Of a DNA stretch of 64,000 nt, positions 8,712 through 18,373 are shown piece by piece. The position numbers and the translations under genes were made by a program. Below the pieces are notes generated by a model, which was given only the letters and a program-made list of their open reading frames with translations, searched no databases and had not been told where the DNA came from. The DNA is from Dyadobacter tibetensis Y620-1 (lineage in GTDB: Bacteria > Bacteroidota > Bacteroidia > Cytophagales > Spirosomataceae): the NCBI RefSeq assembly GCF_000566685.1, contig NZ_AZQN01000003.1, forward strand, positions 310,001 through 374,000, read 5' to 3'. Numbering within the stretch: the stretch's first letter is position 1; every line of letters begins with the position of its first letter.

Positions 8712-10043
8712 ATGTTATTACGATTTGCCCTATTAATATTCCTCTTTATTTTCAGTGATTGGGCCTTAGGTCAGAAATCGCCGAGTTTCTATGGGGATAT
8801 TCAACCTATTCTACATTTAAACTGTGTACCATGCCACAGGCCGGGGGAAGCTGCGCCTTTTTCACTGATTAGCTATGATGATGTTAATAAGAGAGCCAAA
8901 TTTATAAAAAAGGTAGTGGCCTCCCGTTACATGCCACCCTGGAAAGCAGATCAGCATTATAACCAATTTGCTAATGACCGCTCGTTGAGTGAGGAAGAGA
9001 TTGCTAAGATTGTAGCTTGGGTAGATGGAGGTACTCCCAAGGGCAAGGCCGACCTTAAGCTGGAGAAGGCCATCCGGGAAAGAGTGGACGCCGGAACCGC
9101 CTATACACGTAAGCCAGATATTACCTTACAAATGAAAGAGGCATTTCAAGTTCGTGGTGATGGAATTGAGCGTTTTGTTATGTTTAAAATTCCATTTGAC
9201 CTAGCCGAAGCAGCCAATGTAGAAGCTATTGAATTTACCTCTAATAATAAGAAGCTGATCCATCATGCCAACTTTGCCGTTCACCCAGTTTCGGATCCCG
9301 GTATCAATCTTTACGATACGGGCGAGGTTGTTGACTTGAGTGGCCCTCAAGCTGATAAATATTATGAATGGGTAAAATACAAAAAGGACATGGTGTATTA
9401 CGGGGGGTGGATTCCTGGTACAACGGTGGAAACCTATCCAAAGGATATGGGCTGGGTAATGCCAAATCGCGGGGTCATACTATTAACGGTTCACTTTGGC
9501 CCCTCCTCCCTTGAGGCAGAAAGCATTAATGGTATCAATTTGTTTTTTAAGACCAGTCCTATAAAAAGAAAGGTTAGAGTGATTAGTCTGGGATCTGGCG
9601 GAATCGGAGAGAAGGACATTAGCCCACCTCTGATGATTTTTGCTAATGAAGTAAAATCCTTTCGCCTCAGAATTGCCAATAACCAACCCGATGTGTCATT
9701 ATTGTATGCTTGGCCACATATGCATCTTTTAGGGAAGGAGTTTAAGGCTTATTCAGTCGATCTAAAAGGAGATACGACTCATTTGGTGCATATTCCTGAA
9801 TGGGATTTTAGGTGGCAGGAAATTTATAAATATAAACGGCCTGTACTACTTCAAAAGGGAGCCATATTACATATAGAGGCTACTTATGACAATACGACAA
9901 AGAATCCGATGAACCCTCATAATCCGCCCCAACTCGTGATGTCTACGGGTAATATGCGTAGTGATCAGGAAATGATGACGCTTTTGTTAATGTACGTCGA
10001 GCGTGAACCGGAAGACGAAAAGTTGCTTTTTGAATGGCAATAA
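8712..10043 (+). CDS. Haem c and copper (PHM-like) exported oxidoreductase
   Basis: Exported protein of 443 residues with a cleavable signal peptide (about 20 residues ending WALGQ). A monohaem cytochrome c domain follows: CVPCH at residues 38-42 in the family context CHRPGEAAPFS, then the methionine-containing RYMPPWKAD. The C-terminal two thirds resemble the copper type II ascorbate-dependent monooxygenase fold. Candidate copper ligands are H184-H185 (LIHHANF), HFGPS, and H336/H338 in WPHMHLLGKEF. Members of this family have no proven reaction. It is the first gene of a run with the FG-GAP, PAP2-like and SusCD genes, with 21 bp to the next. Oxidoreductase activity is inference. Confidence 0.8.
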   Translation: MLLRFALLIFLFIFSDWALGQKSPSFYGDIQPILHLNCVPCHRPGEAAPFSLISYDDVNKRAKFIKKVVASRYMPPWKADQHYNQFANDRSLSEEEIAKIVAWVDGGTPKGKADLKLEKAIRERVDAGTAYTRKPDITLQMKEAFQVRGDGIERFVMFKIPFDLAEAANVEAIEFTSNNKKLIHHANFAVHPVSDPGINLYDTGEVVDLSGPQADKYYEWVKYKKDMVYYGGWIPGTTVETYPKDMGWVMPNRGVILLTVHFGPSSLEAESINGINLFFKTSPIKRKVRVISLGSGGIGEKDISPPLMIFANEVKSFRLRIANNQPDVSLLYAWPHMHLLGKEFKAYSVDLKGDTTHLVHIPEWDFRWQEIYKYKRPVLLQKGAILHIEATYDNTTKNPMNPHNPPQLVMSTGNMRSDQEMMTLLLMYVEREPEDEKLLFEWQ

Positions 10044-10064
10044 GTTTTAACCAACCCTCTATCT

Positions 10065-13000
10065 ATGAAAAGACTACTACTGTATGTTTGTTTTTTGTTC
10101 TGCAACGAGGCCACTTCTCAGCCACTGTTCGAGTTATTACCTGCGTCACAATCTGGACTTGATTTTACGAACTCACTTGTAGAGTCCGACAGTCTTCATA
10201 TTTTTTTATACGAATATTTATATAATGGAAATGGTATCGGTGTAGGCGATTTTAATGGAGATGGAAGGCCTGATCTATTTGTTTCTGGAAATACTGTTCC
10301 CAATAAACTGTTCCTAAATACGTCTTCGGACGGAAAAATTACTTTTCAAGATGTAACCAGGAAAGCCAAAGTTAGTGGAGAGGGCCGATGGGCTACAGGG
10401 GTAAGTGTTGCAGATATAAATGGAGATGGGCTATTAGATATTTATGTCTGTCATTCCGGATATTATAATAAACTTTCCGATCGGAATAATTTGCTTTATC
10501 TGAATCAGGGGAATAAGAAAGGAGTACCAGTCTTTAAAGAAGTGGCAAAAGAGTTGGGCCTGCATGCCACGGGCTCACAATCTACCCAGGCAGTCTTTTT
10601 TGATTATGATCGAGATGGAGACTTGGATATGTTTCTCTTAAACCATTCCAACCATACGGTAAATCCTTTCTTGAATACTAAAGAAATGAGATCTATACCC
10701 AATCCGTACTTTGGAAACCGGTTGTTCCGTAATAGGAGTGAAGAGGGGAAATTGGCTTTTGAGGACGTCACCATCCAAGCGGGAATCGTCAATAATGCTT
10801 TAAACTTTGGCTTGAGTGTTATTGTCTCCGACATAAATCAGGATGGTTGGCCCGACCTGTACGCCACCAGTGACTATACTGAGGTTGATTCATATTATAT
10901 AAATAATCGGGACGGTACCTTTACGGAATCCTTGGAAAAGTCTTTTACCCATGTCTCTAAATTTTCAATGGGGGCTGACGTCGGCGATTTTAATAACGAT
11001 GGGCTCCCCGATGTCCTTACCTTAGATATGCTTCCCGAAGACAACCGACGCCAGAAATTGTTAAAAGGTCCTGACATGTACGATCAGTACCACCTATTAT
11101 TGGATAGTGGGTATTACCATCAGAATATGCGGAACATGCTCCATCTCAACCGTGGGAAGGATCGGAACGGGAATATCAGATTTAGTGAAATAGGACAGTT
11201 GGCAGGCATTTCTAATACAGACTGGAGCTGGGCCGGTCTTATGGCTGATTTAGATAACGATGGATGGAAAGATTTGCTATTCACCAACGGTTATTTAAGA
11301 GATTTCACCAACATGGATTTTCTCAAGTATACCGTGGCCGATGAGCAACTTAAGGCCATTGCCAAAGGCGAAACTAATTTCAAAACTTATGATTTGGTCA
11401 AGAAAATGCCATCCAACAAACTCCGGAATTACCTTTTTCGAAATGTTATGGCCGAGGAGAGGGCATACTCCTTCGAGGACGTTTCTGAAAGATGGGGATT
11501 AACCAGTCAGAATGTTTCCAATGCAGCAGTATATGCCGATTTTGATCAGGACGGCGACTTGGATGTTGTTATTTCTAATATTAATGAACCCCTCTCTCTT
11601 TATCGGAATAATAGTACCAATAAAGGATTTCGACTGAAACTTATTGGGAAGGGTAAAAATTCTCAGGCCCTGGGTAGTAAGGTATGGGTCTATACAAATA
11701 ACAAAATACAATATGCAGAACTGAGCCCCGTGAGAGGTTATCAATCTACGGTGACTTCGGAACTGCATTTTGGACTTGGGACAATAGGGGTCATCGATTC
11801 AATTAAAGTTGTCTGGCCGTCCCAACTCGTCACAACGATAAAACAGGTGGAACAATCCAGTTTAGAACTCAGTGAAGATTCAGCAAAGAAAGAAGCGGAT
11901 TACTTGGAACCAGCCAATTTTCTAGTATCCGAGATCGATCCTACCTCTATATCAGTAGATTTTATACATCAGGAAAATGATTTTATAGATTTCAAAGTAG
12001 AAGTTTTACTCCCTTATCAGCTTTCAAAGTTCGGGCCTGCGCTGGCTGTCGGAGACGTCAATGGGGATGGCCGAGAAGACATGTTTTTTGGTGGGGCAAT
12101 TAATCAATTTGGGGTTCTTTATCTTCAAGAAGTCAATGGGAGTTTTATGGCCGAGAAAAGTCAGCCATGGCGTTCACATGCAGCCTGTGACGAGGTGGCT
12201 GCTACCTTTGTGGATGTGGACCAGGATGGAGATCTGGATTTATATGTAGTTTCAGGGGGGAATGAATATGAAGATCAATCGCCTCAGTACCGCGATCACC
12301 TTTATATAAATCGCGGGGCAGGATTGTGGGAGGAAGCGGTATTGGCCTTACCTTCCATGAAAAACCCCAAGCAATGTATCAGCTATGCCGATATCGATGG
12401 AGACGGAGACTTGGACCTGTTTGTGGGTGGACGAGCCGTACCAGGATCATTCCCTAAAGCGGCCAGAAGCTATTTGCTGAGGAATGACACGCAACAGGGG
12501 AACGTGAAATTTACCGATGTAACCCATCAATGGAGTGCAGCCCTGTTAGAGCCAGGCATGCTAACAGGAGCATATCTGGGCGATTTAAATGATGATGGGA
12601 AAGTAGATTTAATGCTCGTGGGCGATTGGATGAAAGTAAGAGTTTTCCAGAATACAGGTGAAAGTTTCAAAGAACTAATTATTCCCGCCTTGAGTAATTC
12701 AGAAGGTCTATGGGCTACACTGGTACCAATTGATATTGATAAGGATGGAGATCTGGATTTTGTGCTCGGTAATTTGGGGCGTAATAATCAGTTTAAATCT
12801 TCAAGCGAACGTCCAATGGTTTTGTATTATGAAGATTTTGATGGGGATGGCTTTATTGACCCTATCCTTGCCTATCATTTTGGTGAAAAACGTTATCCCA
12901 TGTTTTCACGAGATGAAATGTTAGATCAGATGCCTTCCTTGAAGCGTAAATACACTACATACGAGTCCTATGCCGATCAGACACTAGAGTCGATTTTCGG

Positions 13001-13400
13001 AGAAAAGGCAGTGGACGAAAGTAAGAAACTGTATTGTAGAACACTGAATAGCGTTATTTTAGAGAACAAAGGTAATTTTAATTATGAAATACATGATTTG
13101 CCTGAAGAGGTTCAATTTTCAAGAGTGAGCGCAGCAATGGAGCTGCAGTCTTTAGGTAATAATATTTCCGACCTGGTTCTCGCGGGAAATTTCGATCCCC
13201 TGCGTGTACAAATGGGTCCCTGTAACGCTTCAGTTGGACTGATTCTAAGGCAGACCCATCCATTTCAATTTAAGGTTTTGCCGCCTGGTCAAACGGGCTT
13301 TTGGGCCTCTGGCGACATCAGGAATATGTCTAAAGTTGGTAAGCATATCGTGCTAACGCGAAATGACCATCAACCTTTGATTTTTGAGATCCATGAATAA
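10065..13400 (+). CDS. FG-GAP/VCBS repeat protein with ASPIC/UnbV domain (CRTAC1-like)
   Basis: Exported 1111-residue protein; a signal peptide of about 18 residues ends at TSQ. I count 13 calcium-binding FG-GAP type repeats of the form GDxNGDGxxD, for example GDFNGDGRPDLFV, SDINQDGWPDLYA, ADFDQDGDLDVVI, GDVNGDGREDMFF and ADIDGDGDLDLFV. These imply a beta-propeller, possibly two. Between repeats seven and eight (about residues 540-600) lies an ASPIC/UnbV domain (GSKVWVYTNNK to LHFGLG). The organisation resembles CRTAC1. It probably acts as an extracellular or surface scaffold or binding protein. It sits between the haem/copper gene and the PAP2-like gene and overlaps the latter by 8 bp, so co-translation is likely. 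Confidence 0.88.
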   Translation: MKRLLLYVCFLFCNEATSQPLFELLPASQSGLDFTNSLVESDSLHIFLYEYLYNGNGIGVGDFNGDGRPDLFVSGNTVPNKLFLNTSSDGKITFQDVTRKAKVSGEGRWATGVSVADINGDGLLDIYVCHSGYYNKLSDRNNLLYLNQGNKKGVPVFKEVAKELGLHATGSQSTQAVFFDYDRDGDLDMFLLNHSNHTVNPFLNTKEMRSIPNPYFGNRLFRNRSEEGKLAFEDVTIQAGIVNNALNFGLSVIVSDINQDGWPDLYATSDYTEVDSYYINNRDGTFTESLEKSFTHVSKFSMGADVGDFNNDGLPDVLTLDMLPEDNRRQKLLKGPDMYDQYHLLLDSGYYHQNMRNMLHLNRGKDRNGNIRFSEIGQLAGISNTDWSWAGLMADLDNDGWKDLLFTNGYLRDFTNMDFLKYTVADEQLKAIAKGETNFKTYDLVKKMPSNKLRNYLFRNVMAEERAYSFEDVSERWGLTSQNVSNAAVYADFDQDGDLDVVISNINEPLSLYRNNSTNKGFRLKLIGKGKNSQALGSKVWVYTNNKIQYAELSPVRGYQSTVTSELHFGLGTIGVIDSIKVVWPSQLVTTIKQVEQSSLELSEDSAKKEADYLEPANFLVSEIDPTSISVDFIHQENDFIDFKVEVLLPYQLSKFGPALAVGDVNGDGREDMFFGGAINQFGVLYLQEVNGSFMAEKSQPWRSHAACDEVAATFVDVDQDGDLDLYVVSGGNEYEDQSPQYRDHLYINRGAGLWEEAVLALPSMKNPKQCISYADIDGDGDLDLFVGGRAVPGSFPKAARSYLLRNDTQQGNVKFTDVTHQWSAALLEPGMLTGAYLGDLNDDGKVDLMLVGDWMKVRVFQNTGESFKELIIPALSNSEGLWATLVPIDIDKDGDLDFVLGNLGRNNQFKSSSERPMVLYYEDFDGDGFIDPILAYHFGEKRYPMFSRDEMLDQMPSLKRKYTTYESYADQTLESIFGEKAVDESKKLYCRTLNSVILENKGNFNYEIHDLPEEVQFSRVSAAMELQSLGNNISDLVLAGNFDPLRVQMGPCNASVGLILRQTHPFQFKVLPPGQTGFWASGDIRNMSKVGKHIVLTRNDHQPLIFEIHE

Positions 13401-14727
13401 TATACTCTTTCGAAATTCCAAGTATGTACGTCAGTTTTGTACTGTCATTTTGATATGCTTTTTACTGGATAATCTGGCATGGGGTCAGCCAGAGCTCCCT
13501 ACTACCAGCATGCACCGGGCAGCACAGACACTTACCCGAACGATTGTTCATGATATTTTCTCTCCACCTGTAGCCAGCAGAATCTATCTTTATGCTCATG
13601 TTGCCGCCTACGAAACCATTATTTTGCAGGATAATAATTATTCAAGTCTCCATGGACAAGTAATCGGCTTTCCACTGATTAGTCCTGAATATGATTCAGC
13701 CCAGGTAAATCTGCCCCTTGCTTCCATCTTTGCTTTTGCGAAGACTGCCGGGGCATTGGTCTACTCAGAGAATATATTTAGAGATAGCCTGAAATCGGTT
13801 TTGAAGGAGTTTCAAGGAATAGATTCCGCTCTATATAGCCATAGCAAAAGCTTAGGGGAAAAGGTGGCAGATCATATTCTGACGTGGGCGAAGGATGACC
13901 ATTATGCCCAGACAAGAAAAAATAGAAGGTATAGTTACAACAAAACTCCAGGAAAATGGTTGCCCACTCCGCCTGGGTATATGGATGCCATAGAGCCTAA
14001 CTGGAATAAAATTCGGCCTGTCACTTTAGACTCAGCGAGCCAATTTAAGCCTCAGCCGCCTCCTACCTATAATTTGGATTCAACAAGTCTATTTATGCAG
14101 GAGGTGCTTGAAGTGTACCGAGAGACCAATTCTTTGAGTAAGGAGAAGATAGCCATAGCTAGTTTTTGGGACTGTAATCCGTTCTTTCTGAATACTCAAG
14201 GACATCTTAATTTTGCAACTAAAAAACTTTCGCCGGGCGGACACTGGATGTCCATCGCAGGCCAGGTAGCAGAAAGTCAAAATTTGAGCTGGCAGGCTAC
14301 TCATGCACTATATTTGATGACCTCCATTGCCCTTTTCGACGGGTTTATTAGCTGTTGGGATGAAAAATATAGAAGCCAATTGATTAGGCCCGAGACTTTC
14401 ATAAATGCCCACCTGGACGAAAAATGGCGTCCTAAACTCCAAACTCCCCCCTTTCCCGAATACACCAGCGGCCATAGTGTGATCTCCACTGCCGCCTCTA
14501 TAGTTCTTACCGAGCTGTTGGGCGATAGCCTCGCCTTTACTGATTATACAGAAGTGGAATATGGCCTGCCTGCTCGGACCTTTGCTTCATTTCGCCAGGC
14601 CGCAGAAGAGGCCGCTATCAGTAGATTGTATGGGGGTATTCATTATCGTTCCGCCATCGAGCAGGGGCAGTTACAGGGTGAAAAGGTAGGTAATCATATC
14701 TTGTTACGAATAAAATTGACACGATGA
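13393..14727 (+). CDS. Vanadium-dependent haloperoxidase / PAP2 acid phosphatase-like protein
   Basis: Exported helical protein of 444 residues. The three pieces of the vanadate/phosphate pocket are visible: KX6RP (K325 to R332-P333), SGH at 359-361 (acid-base His 361), and SRX5H with R411 and H417. The Asp that usually follows the last His by four residues is replaced by Ala 421, with Glu 423 nearby. The fold binds vanadate in haloperoxidases and phosphate in class A acid phosphatases, and the two cannot be told apart here. An upstream TTG is in frame, but the ATG at 13393 overlaps the previous stop and gives a good signal peptide (to about residue 31). Confidence 0.8.
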   Translation: MNNILFRNSKYVRQFCTVILICFLLDNLAWGQPELPTTSMHRAAQTLTRTIVHDIFSPPVASRIYLYAHVAAYETIILQDNNYSSLHGQVIGFPLISPEYDSAQVNLPLASIFAFAKTAGALVYSENIFRDSLKSVLKEFQGIDSALYSHSKSLGEKVADHILTWAKDDHYAQTRKNRRYSYNKTPGKWLPTPPGYMDAIEPNWNKIRPVTLDSASQFKPQPPPTYNLDSTSLFMQEVLEVYRETNSLSKEKIAIASFWDCNPFFLNTQGHLNFATKKLSPGGHWMSIAGQVAESQNLSWQATHALYLMTSIALFDGFISCWDEKYRSQLIRPETFINAHLDEKWRPKLQTPPFPEYTSGHSVISTAASIVLTELLGDSLAFTDYTEVEYGLPARTFASFRQAAEEAAISRLYGGIHYRSAIEQGQLQGEKVGNHILLRIKLTR

Positions 14728-14858
14728 TTGCCTAATTATCTTATTAATTATTGGAAATTTTGGCAGTTTGCTTTAATGAAGTGTGTGGGATTGGAGAAAA
14801 ATGCAATTATTTATTAAGTTTTTTTAATAACTGTTAAATCTATGTTAAATAAAATATT

Positions 14859-14866
14859 TATATTTG
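14859..14866 (+). promoter_or_regulatory. Bacteroidota -7 element TATATTTG upstream of susC
   Basis: TATATTTG fits TAnnTTTG and lies 111 bp before the susC-like start in a 250-bp AT-rich gap. It suggests the SusCD pair has its own promoter in addition to read-through from the three genes before it. Confidence 0.45.
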
Positions 14867-14977
14867 ATGCAAAGAAAACATAGATTGCACTAATAGTCGG
14901 GTTGAGGGTCAAAATAGTATCAATAGCCCTGAATCAGAAACCTTAAACATCTTAAATTTTAACCAAAAAGAATTACC

Positions 14978-17900
14978 ATGAGACAAAAGTTTACAACTTT
15001 CATCGGTCTAATGGCGGTACTAATGCTTCTATTTGGAAGTATAGACAGTATGGCTCAGGACAAGAAGACCGTCAGCGGTACGGTAACGGATATGGAGCAA
15101 AATCCGCTTCCGGGTGTGTCGTATCTTGTAAAAGGTACAAATAATGGGGGAGCCACAGATGTGAATGGTAAATTCACGGTTGCTATTAACTCTAGTGCTT
15201 CGGTTATTGTTTTTTCTTCAATTGGATATGTAACCAAAGAAGTTCAAGTAGGAAATGCGAGTCAACTTACGGTAAATCTGGAGGAAGACTTAAAAACGCT
15301 GAATGAAGTGGTCATTACCGGATTTGGTATGGCAACCGAAACAAGAAAACTGGCAACATCTGTCCAGTCTGTGGAAGGATCCGCCTTGATTCGTACTAAT
15401 AACGCTAACCTTGTTAATGCTTTGCAAGGTAAAATTGCAGGGGTAATGATCAATCAAGGTGCCAGTGGACCTATGTCTTCTTCTCGTATACGTATCCGGG
15501 GTAATGCTTCTTTAAGCCCTAATACCCAGCCTCTGTTTGTAATTGACGGGGTACTGATTCGCCCGGGCACAACTGGTGCTGACTCTTGGGGTGGTACACA
15601 GGATTTTGGAAACATCATGAAAAACATTAACCCCGATAACATTGAGTCGATGAGTGTTTTGAAGGGATCAGCTGCCAGTTCGCTATATGGTTCTGAAGCT
15701 TTGAATGGGGTAGTTTTAATTCAAACCAAGAAAGGTCGCGAGACCAAAGGATTAGGCGTTTCTTATAATCACTCTTCATCATTTGAGAAGGCCTATCGTA
15801 TCGTTGACTTACAGAATCAGTTTGGAGCTGGATTAAGTCCTGAATTTGCCAAAGATGCTCAAGGGAACAATTTAGTAGATGCCAACAACTGGTTCTATTC
15901 ATATGGGCCTGAATTTAAGGGGCAGCAGGTAAAAGATCTAGATGGAAGAATGGTAGAATGGAAGGCCAATGATCCTATTAGTTTCTTTAATACAGGAAAG
16001 TATCTCAATCATAATATTGCTGTAGACGGAGGAAACGATCGTTCCAGCTTCCGGGTGTCTTACTCTAATCTGTTCAACTCTTCTGTGATGCCATCAGGTA
16101 CTGAAATGAAGCGTAATAACTTCAATGTTAGGGCTACGCAGAAAATTGGGAAAATTTTCAATTTGGACGTAAGTGCAGATTATACCAGCAATAATCTGCT
16201 AAATCCTACCAACCAAGGAAGTAGCTATAACCCAGTATTCAAATTTGTATACTACCGTCCTCGTAGCTTGGATATCGACTATTGGATGAACAACTATATA
16301 GATCCAAGTGTAGGTGGCCGTAGAAGGGGAGCAAATGATCCTTACAGCCTTACCGACTTCATGTGGGAAATTAATGAACGTAAAAGAACGCGTAATGAAA
16401 AAATCTTCCGTGGGAATATCGATTTGAAAGCTCAGATTACTCCTTGGTTAACCGGTTTATTGCGGAGCAACCTTCAGAACGAAATTTATACAGGAGAATT
16501 CATTAAGCGTGGTGATAATGCCCGTTTCTCTGGAAACGACGAATACAGTACTTATGCAACGAATAATAATCAGTATCGGGTTCAAGGATTGTTAACTGCC
16601 ACGAAATCTTTTGGAGATGATTTTGATGCCAACTTTACCATTGGTTCAGAAACAAATAAAATAAACGGTGGTCGTGAATTTAAAACTGCGACCAATGGTG
16701 GATTAAGAATTCCTGAAGTTTATTCCCTATCGAATTCGATTAATGCTGCAACGACCAGTGCAAACCTTATTCCTTCTAGAAGAACTGATGCGGTTTATGC
16801 TTATGGAGACGTTACCTACAAGGGTATGCTTACTCTGAACGCCAGCTATCGTCGTGACTGGACATCAACCCTAACGTATAAAAATGGAACCGGAGATTGG
16901 TCCTATGATTATCCTTCTGTAGGGTTATCTTGGATTGCCACTGAATCGTTCAAAAACGTTCCAAGCTGGATAACTTTCGGTAAACTGCGCGGTAGCTTTG
17001 GATATACTGGTGGAGATACAGATGCTTGGTCTACCAATAGAACAGGTATCTACAGACCCGATGGGTTTTATACCTTGCCTGATGGATCACAGCTGCCGAT
17101 TTATAATTTCCGTGACCGGACACTTCCAAATGCCAACCTGAAAAATCGTTTGGCACGTGAATTAGAATTTGGAACGGACATTCGCTTCTTCCAGAATCGA
17201 CTTGGTTTAGATTTTACCTTTTATAACAAAATTACTACCAACGAGATCTTGACGGTAAGCGTACCCTCGGAATCGGGTCTGACAGGTCGTATCATCAATG
17301 CTGGTAAAATCAGAAACCGAGGCATAGAGATTTTGCTAACAGCGAATCCTATTAAAACAGATAAATTTAACTGGAATACCACCTTTAATTTCTCTAGAAA
17401 CAGAAACAAGATTATCGAATTGGTTGATGGTGTTGACAGCTATGAGCTTAGCTTGGCTTTTGGAAATGATGTAAGATCTATTGCAAGAGTAGGTGGAGAC
17501 TATGGTACCATTACTTCGGCATATGCTTATGCTCGCTATCAGGCCAAAGACGCCAGTGGTGCCAACATTAGTAGCCCTGCCAATGGCCAGAAAGTAATTG
17601 GTGCTTCAAGTAACGCTACTGATGGTTACCCAACTTATTTGCGTAGTGGTTCATACGGGCAAGGATCCAGAGATCTTGGAACTATGCTGGAGAAATTCCT
17701 TTTGAGTAATACTAACTCTGTGGATTACGGTAATTTCAACATGACCCTTCAGGTTGATGCAAAAATAGGCGGTTTAATGGCTTCTGGAACGCACCAGTAC
17801 GGCTCATCCAACGGTAGCTTGAAAAATAGTTTGCCAGGCAGAACTACTGAATTAGGCGGTGTGACTTTTACAGATGCAGCAGGTAACGTTCGTAATGACG

Positions 17901-18334
17901 GGATAATCCCTGAAGGGGTGCTGGCCGATGGATATAAAGTTAACGTAGATGGTACAGATATTGATTTAGGTGGAATGCCTTATTCTGAAGCCGTAGATAA
18001 GGGCTATTTGTCTCCTATTCCTGCCTATGCATATTATGAAAACCTCACCCAATGGGGATCAGGAATCCGTGAATTCTCCGTATTTGAAAACTCATGGGTA
18101 TCGCTTCGTGAAGTGTCAGTGGGCTATAACGTTCCGGCTAACGTAATCAATAAATATAAAATCCAGTCACTTCGCGTAGGTTTAGTGGGTCGCAACCTGA
18201 CTTACCTATATATGACTGCCAAAGACGGAATAAATCCGGAAGGATTGAAAAGTAATAATGCAGGCGAATTTGCCGAATATGGCGGAGCTCCATTTACTAG
18301 AAACCTAGGTTTTTCTATCAATGTTGGCTTCTAA
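14978..18334 (+). CDS. SusC/RagA family TonB-linked outer-membrane transporter
   Basis: Outer-membrane TonB-dependent transporter of 1118 residues. A signal peptide (to about residue 26, SMAQD) is followed by a carboxypeptidase-regulatory-like domain (about 32-105: VSGTVTDMEQNPLPGVSYLV). NEVVITGFG then marks the junction to the plug domain, with IRIRGNASL and PLFVIDGV. The remaining 850 residues form the 22-strand barrel and end in a terminal strand NLGFSINVGF. It works with the SusD lipoprotein encoded 39 bp downstream, which acts as its lid. The substrate is not deducible; the linked genes upstream hint at something other than a simple glycan. It has no adjacent glycoside hydrolase or sigma/anti-sigma genes. 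Confidence 0.94.
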   Translation: MRQKFTTFIGLMAVLMLLFGSIDSMAQDKKTVSGTVTDMEQNPLPGVSYLVKGTNNGGATDVNGKFTVAINSSASVIVFSSIGYVTKEVQVGNASQLTVNLEEDLKTLNEVVITGFGMATETRKLATSVQSVEGSALIRTNNANLVNALQGKIAGVMINQGASGPMSSSRIRIRGNASLSPNTQPLFVIDGVLIRPGTTGADSWGGTQDFGNIMKNINPDNIESMSVLKGSAASSLYGSEALNGVVLIQTKKGRETKGLGVSYNHSSSFEKAYRIVDLQNQFGAGLSPEFAKDAQGNNLVDANNWFYSYGPEFKGQQVKDLDGRMVEWKANDPISFFNTGKYLNHNIAVDGGNDRSSFRVSYSNLFNSSVMPSGTEMKRNNFNVRATQKIGKIFNLDVSADYTSNNLLNPTNQGSSYNPVFKFVYYRPRSLDIDYWMNNYIDPSVGGRRRGANDPYSLTDFMWEINERKRTRNEKIFRGNIDLKAQITPWLTGLLRSNLQNEIYTGEFIKRGDNARFSGNDEYSTYATNNNQYRVQGLLTATKSFGDDFDANFTIGSETNKINGGREFKTATNGGLRIPEVYSLSNSINAATTSANLIPSRRTDAVYAYGDVTYKGMLTLNASYRRDWTSTLTYKNGTGDWSYDYPSVGLSWIATESFKNVPSWITFGKLRGSFGYTGGDTDAWSTNRTGIYRPDGFYTLPDGSQLPIYNFRDRTLPNANLKNRLARELEFGTDIRFFQNRLGLDFTFYNKITTNEILTVSVPSESGLTGRIINAGKIRNRGIEILLTANPIKTDKFNWNTTFNFSRNRNKIIELVDGVDSYELSLAFGNDVRSIARVGGDYGTITSAYAYARYQAKDASGANISSPANGQKVIGASSNATDGYPTYLRSGSYGQGSRDLGTMLEKFLLSNTNSVDYGNFNMTLQVDAKIGGLMASGTHQYGSSNGSLKNSLPGRTTELGGVTFTDAAGNVRNDGIIPEGVLADGYKVNVDGTDIDLGGMPYSEAVDKGYLSPIPAYAYYENLTQWGSGIREFSVFENSWVSLREVSVGYNVPANVINKYKIQSLRVGLVGRNLTYLYMTAKDGINPEGLKSNNAGEFAEYGGAPFTRNLGFSINVGF

Positions 18335-18373
18335 TTGGCAGGGTAACATACTGAATACTTGAAATTAATCAAT

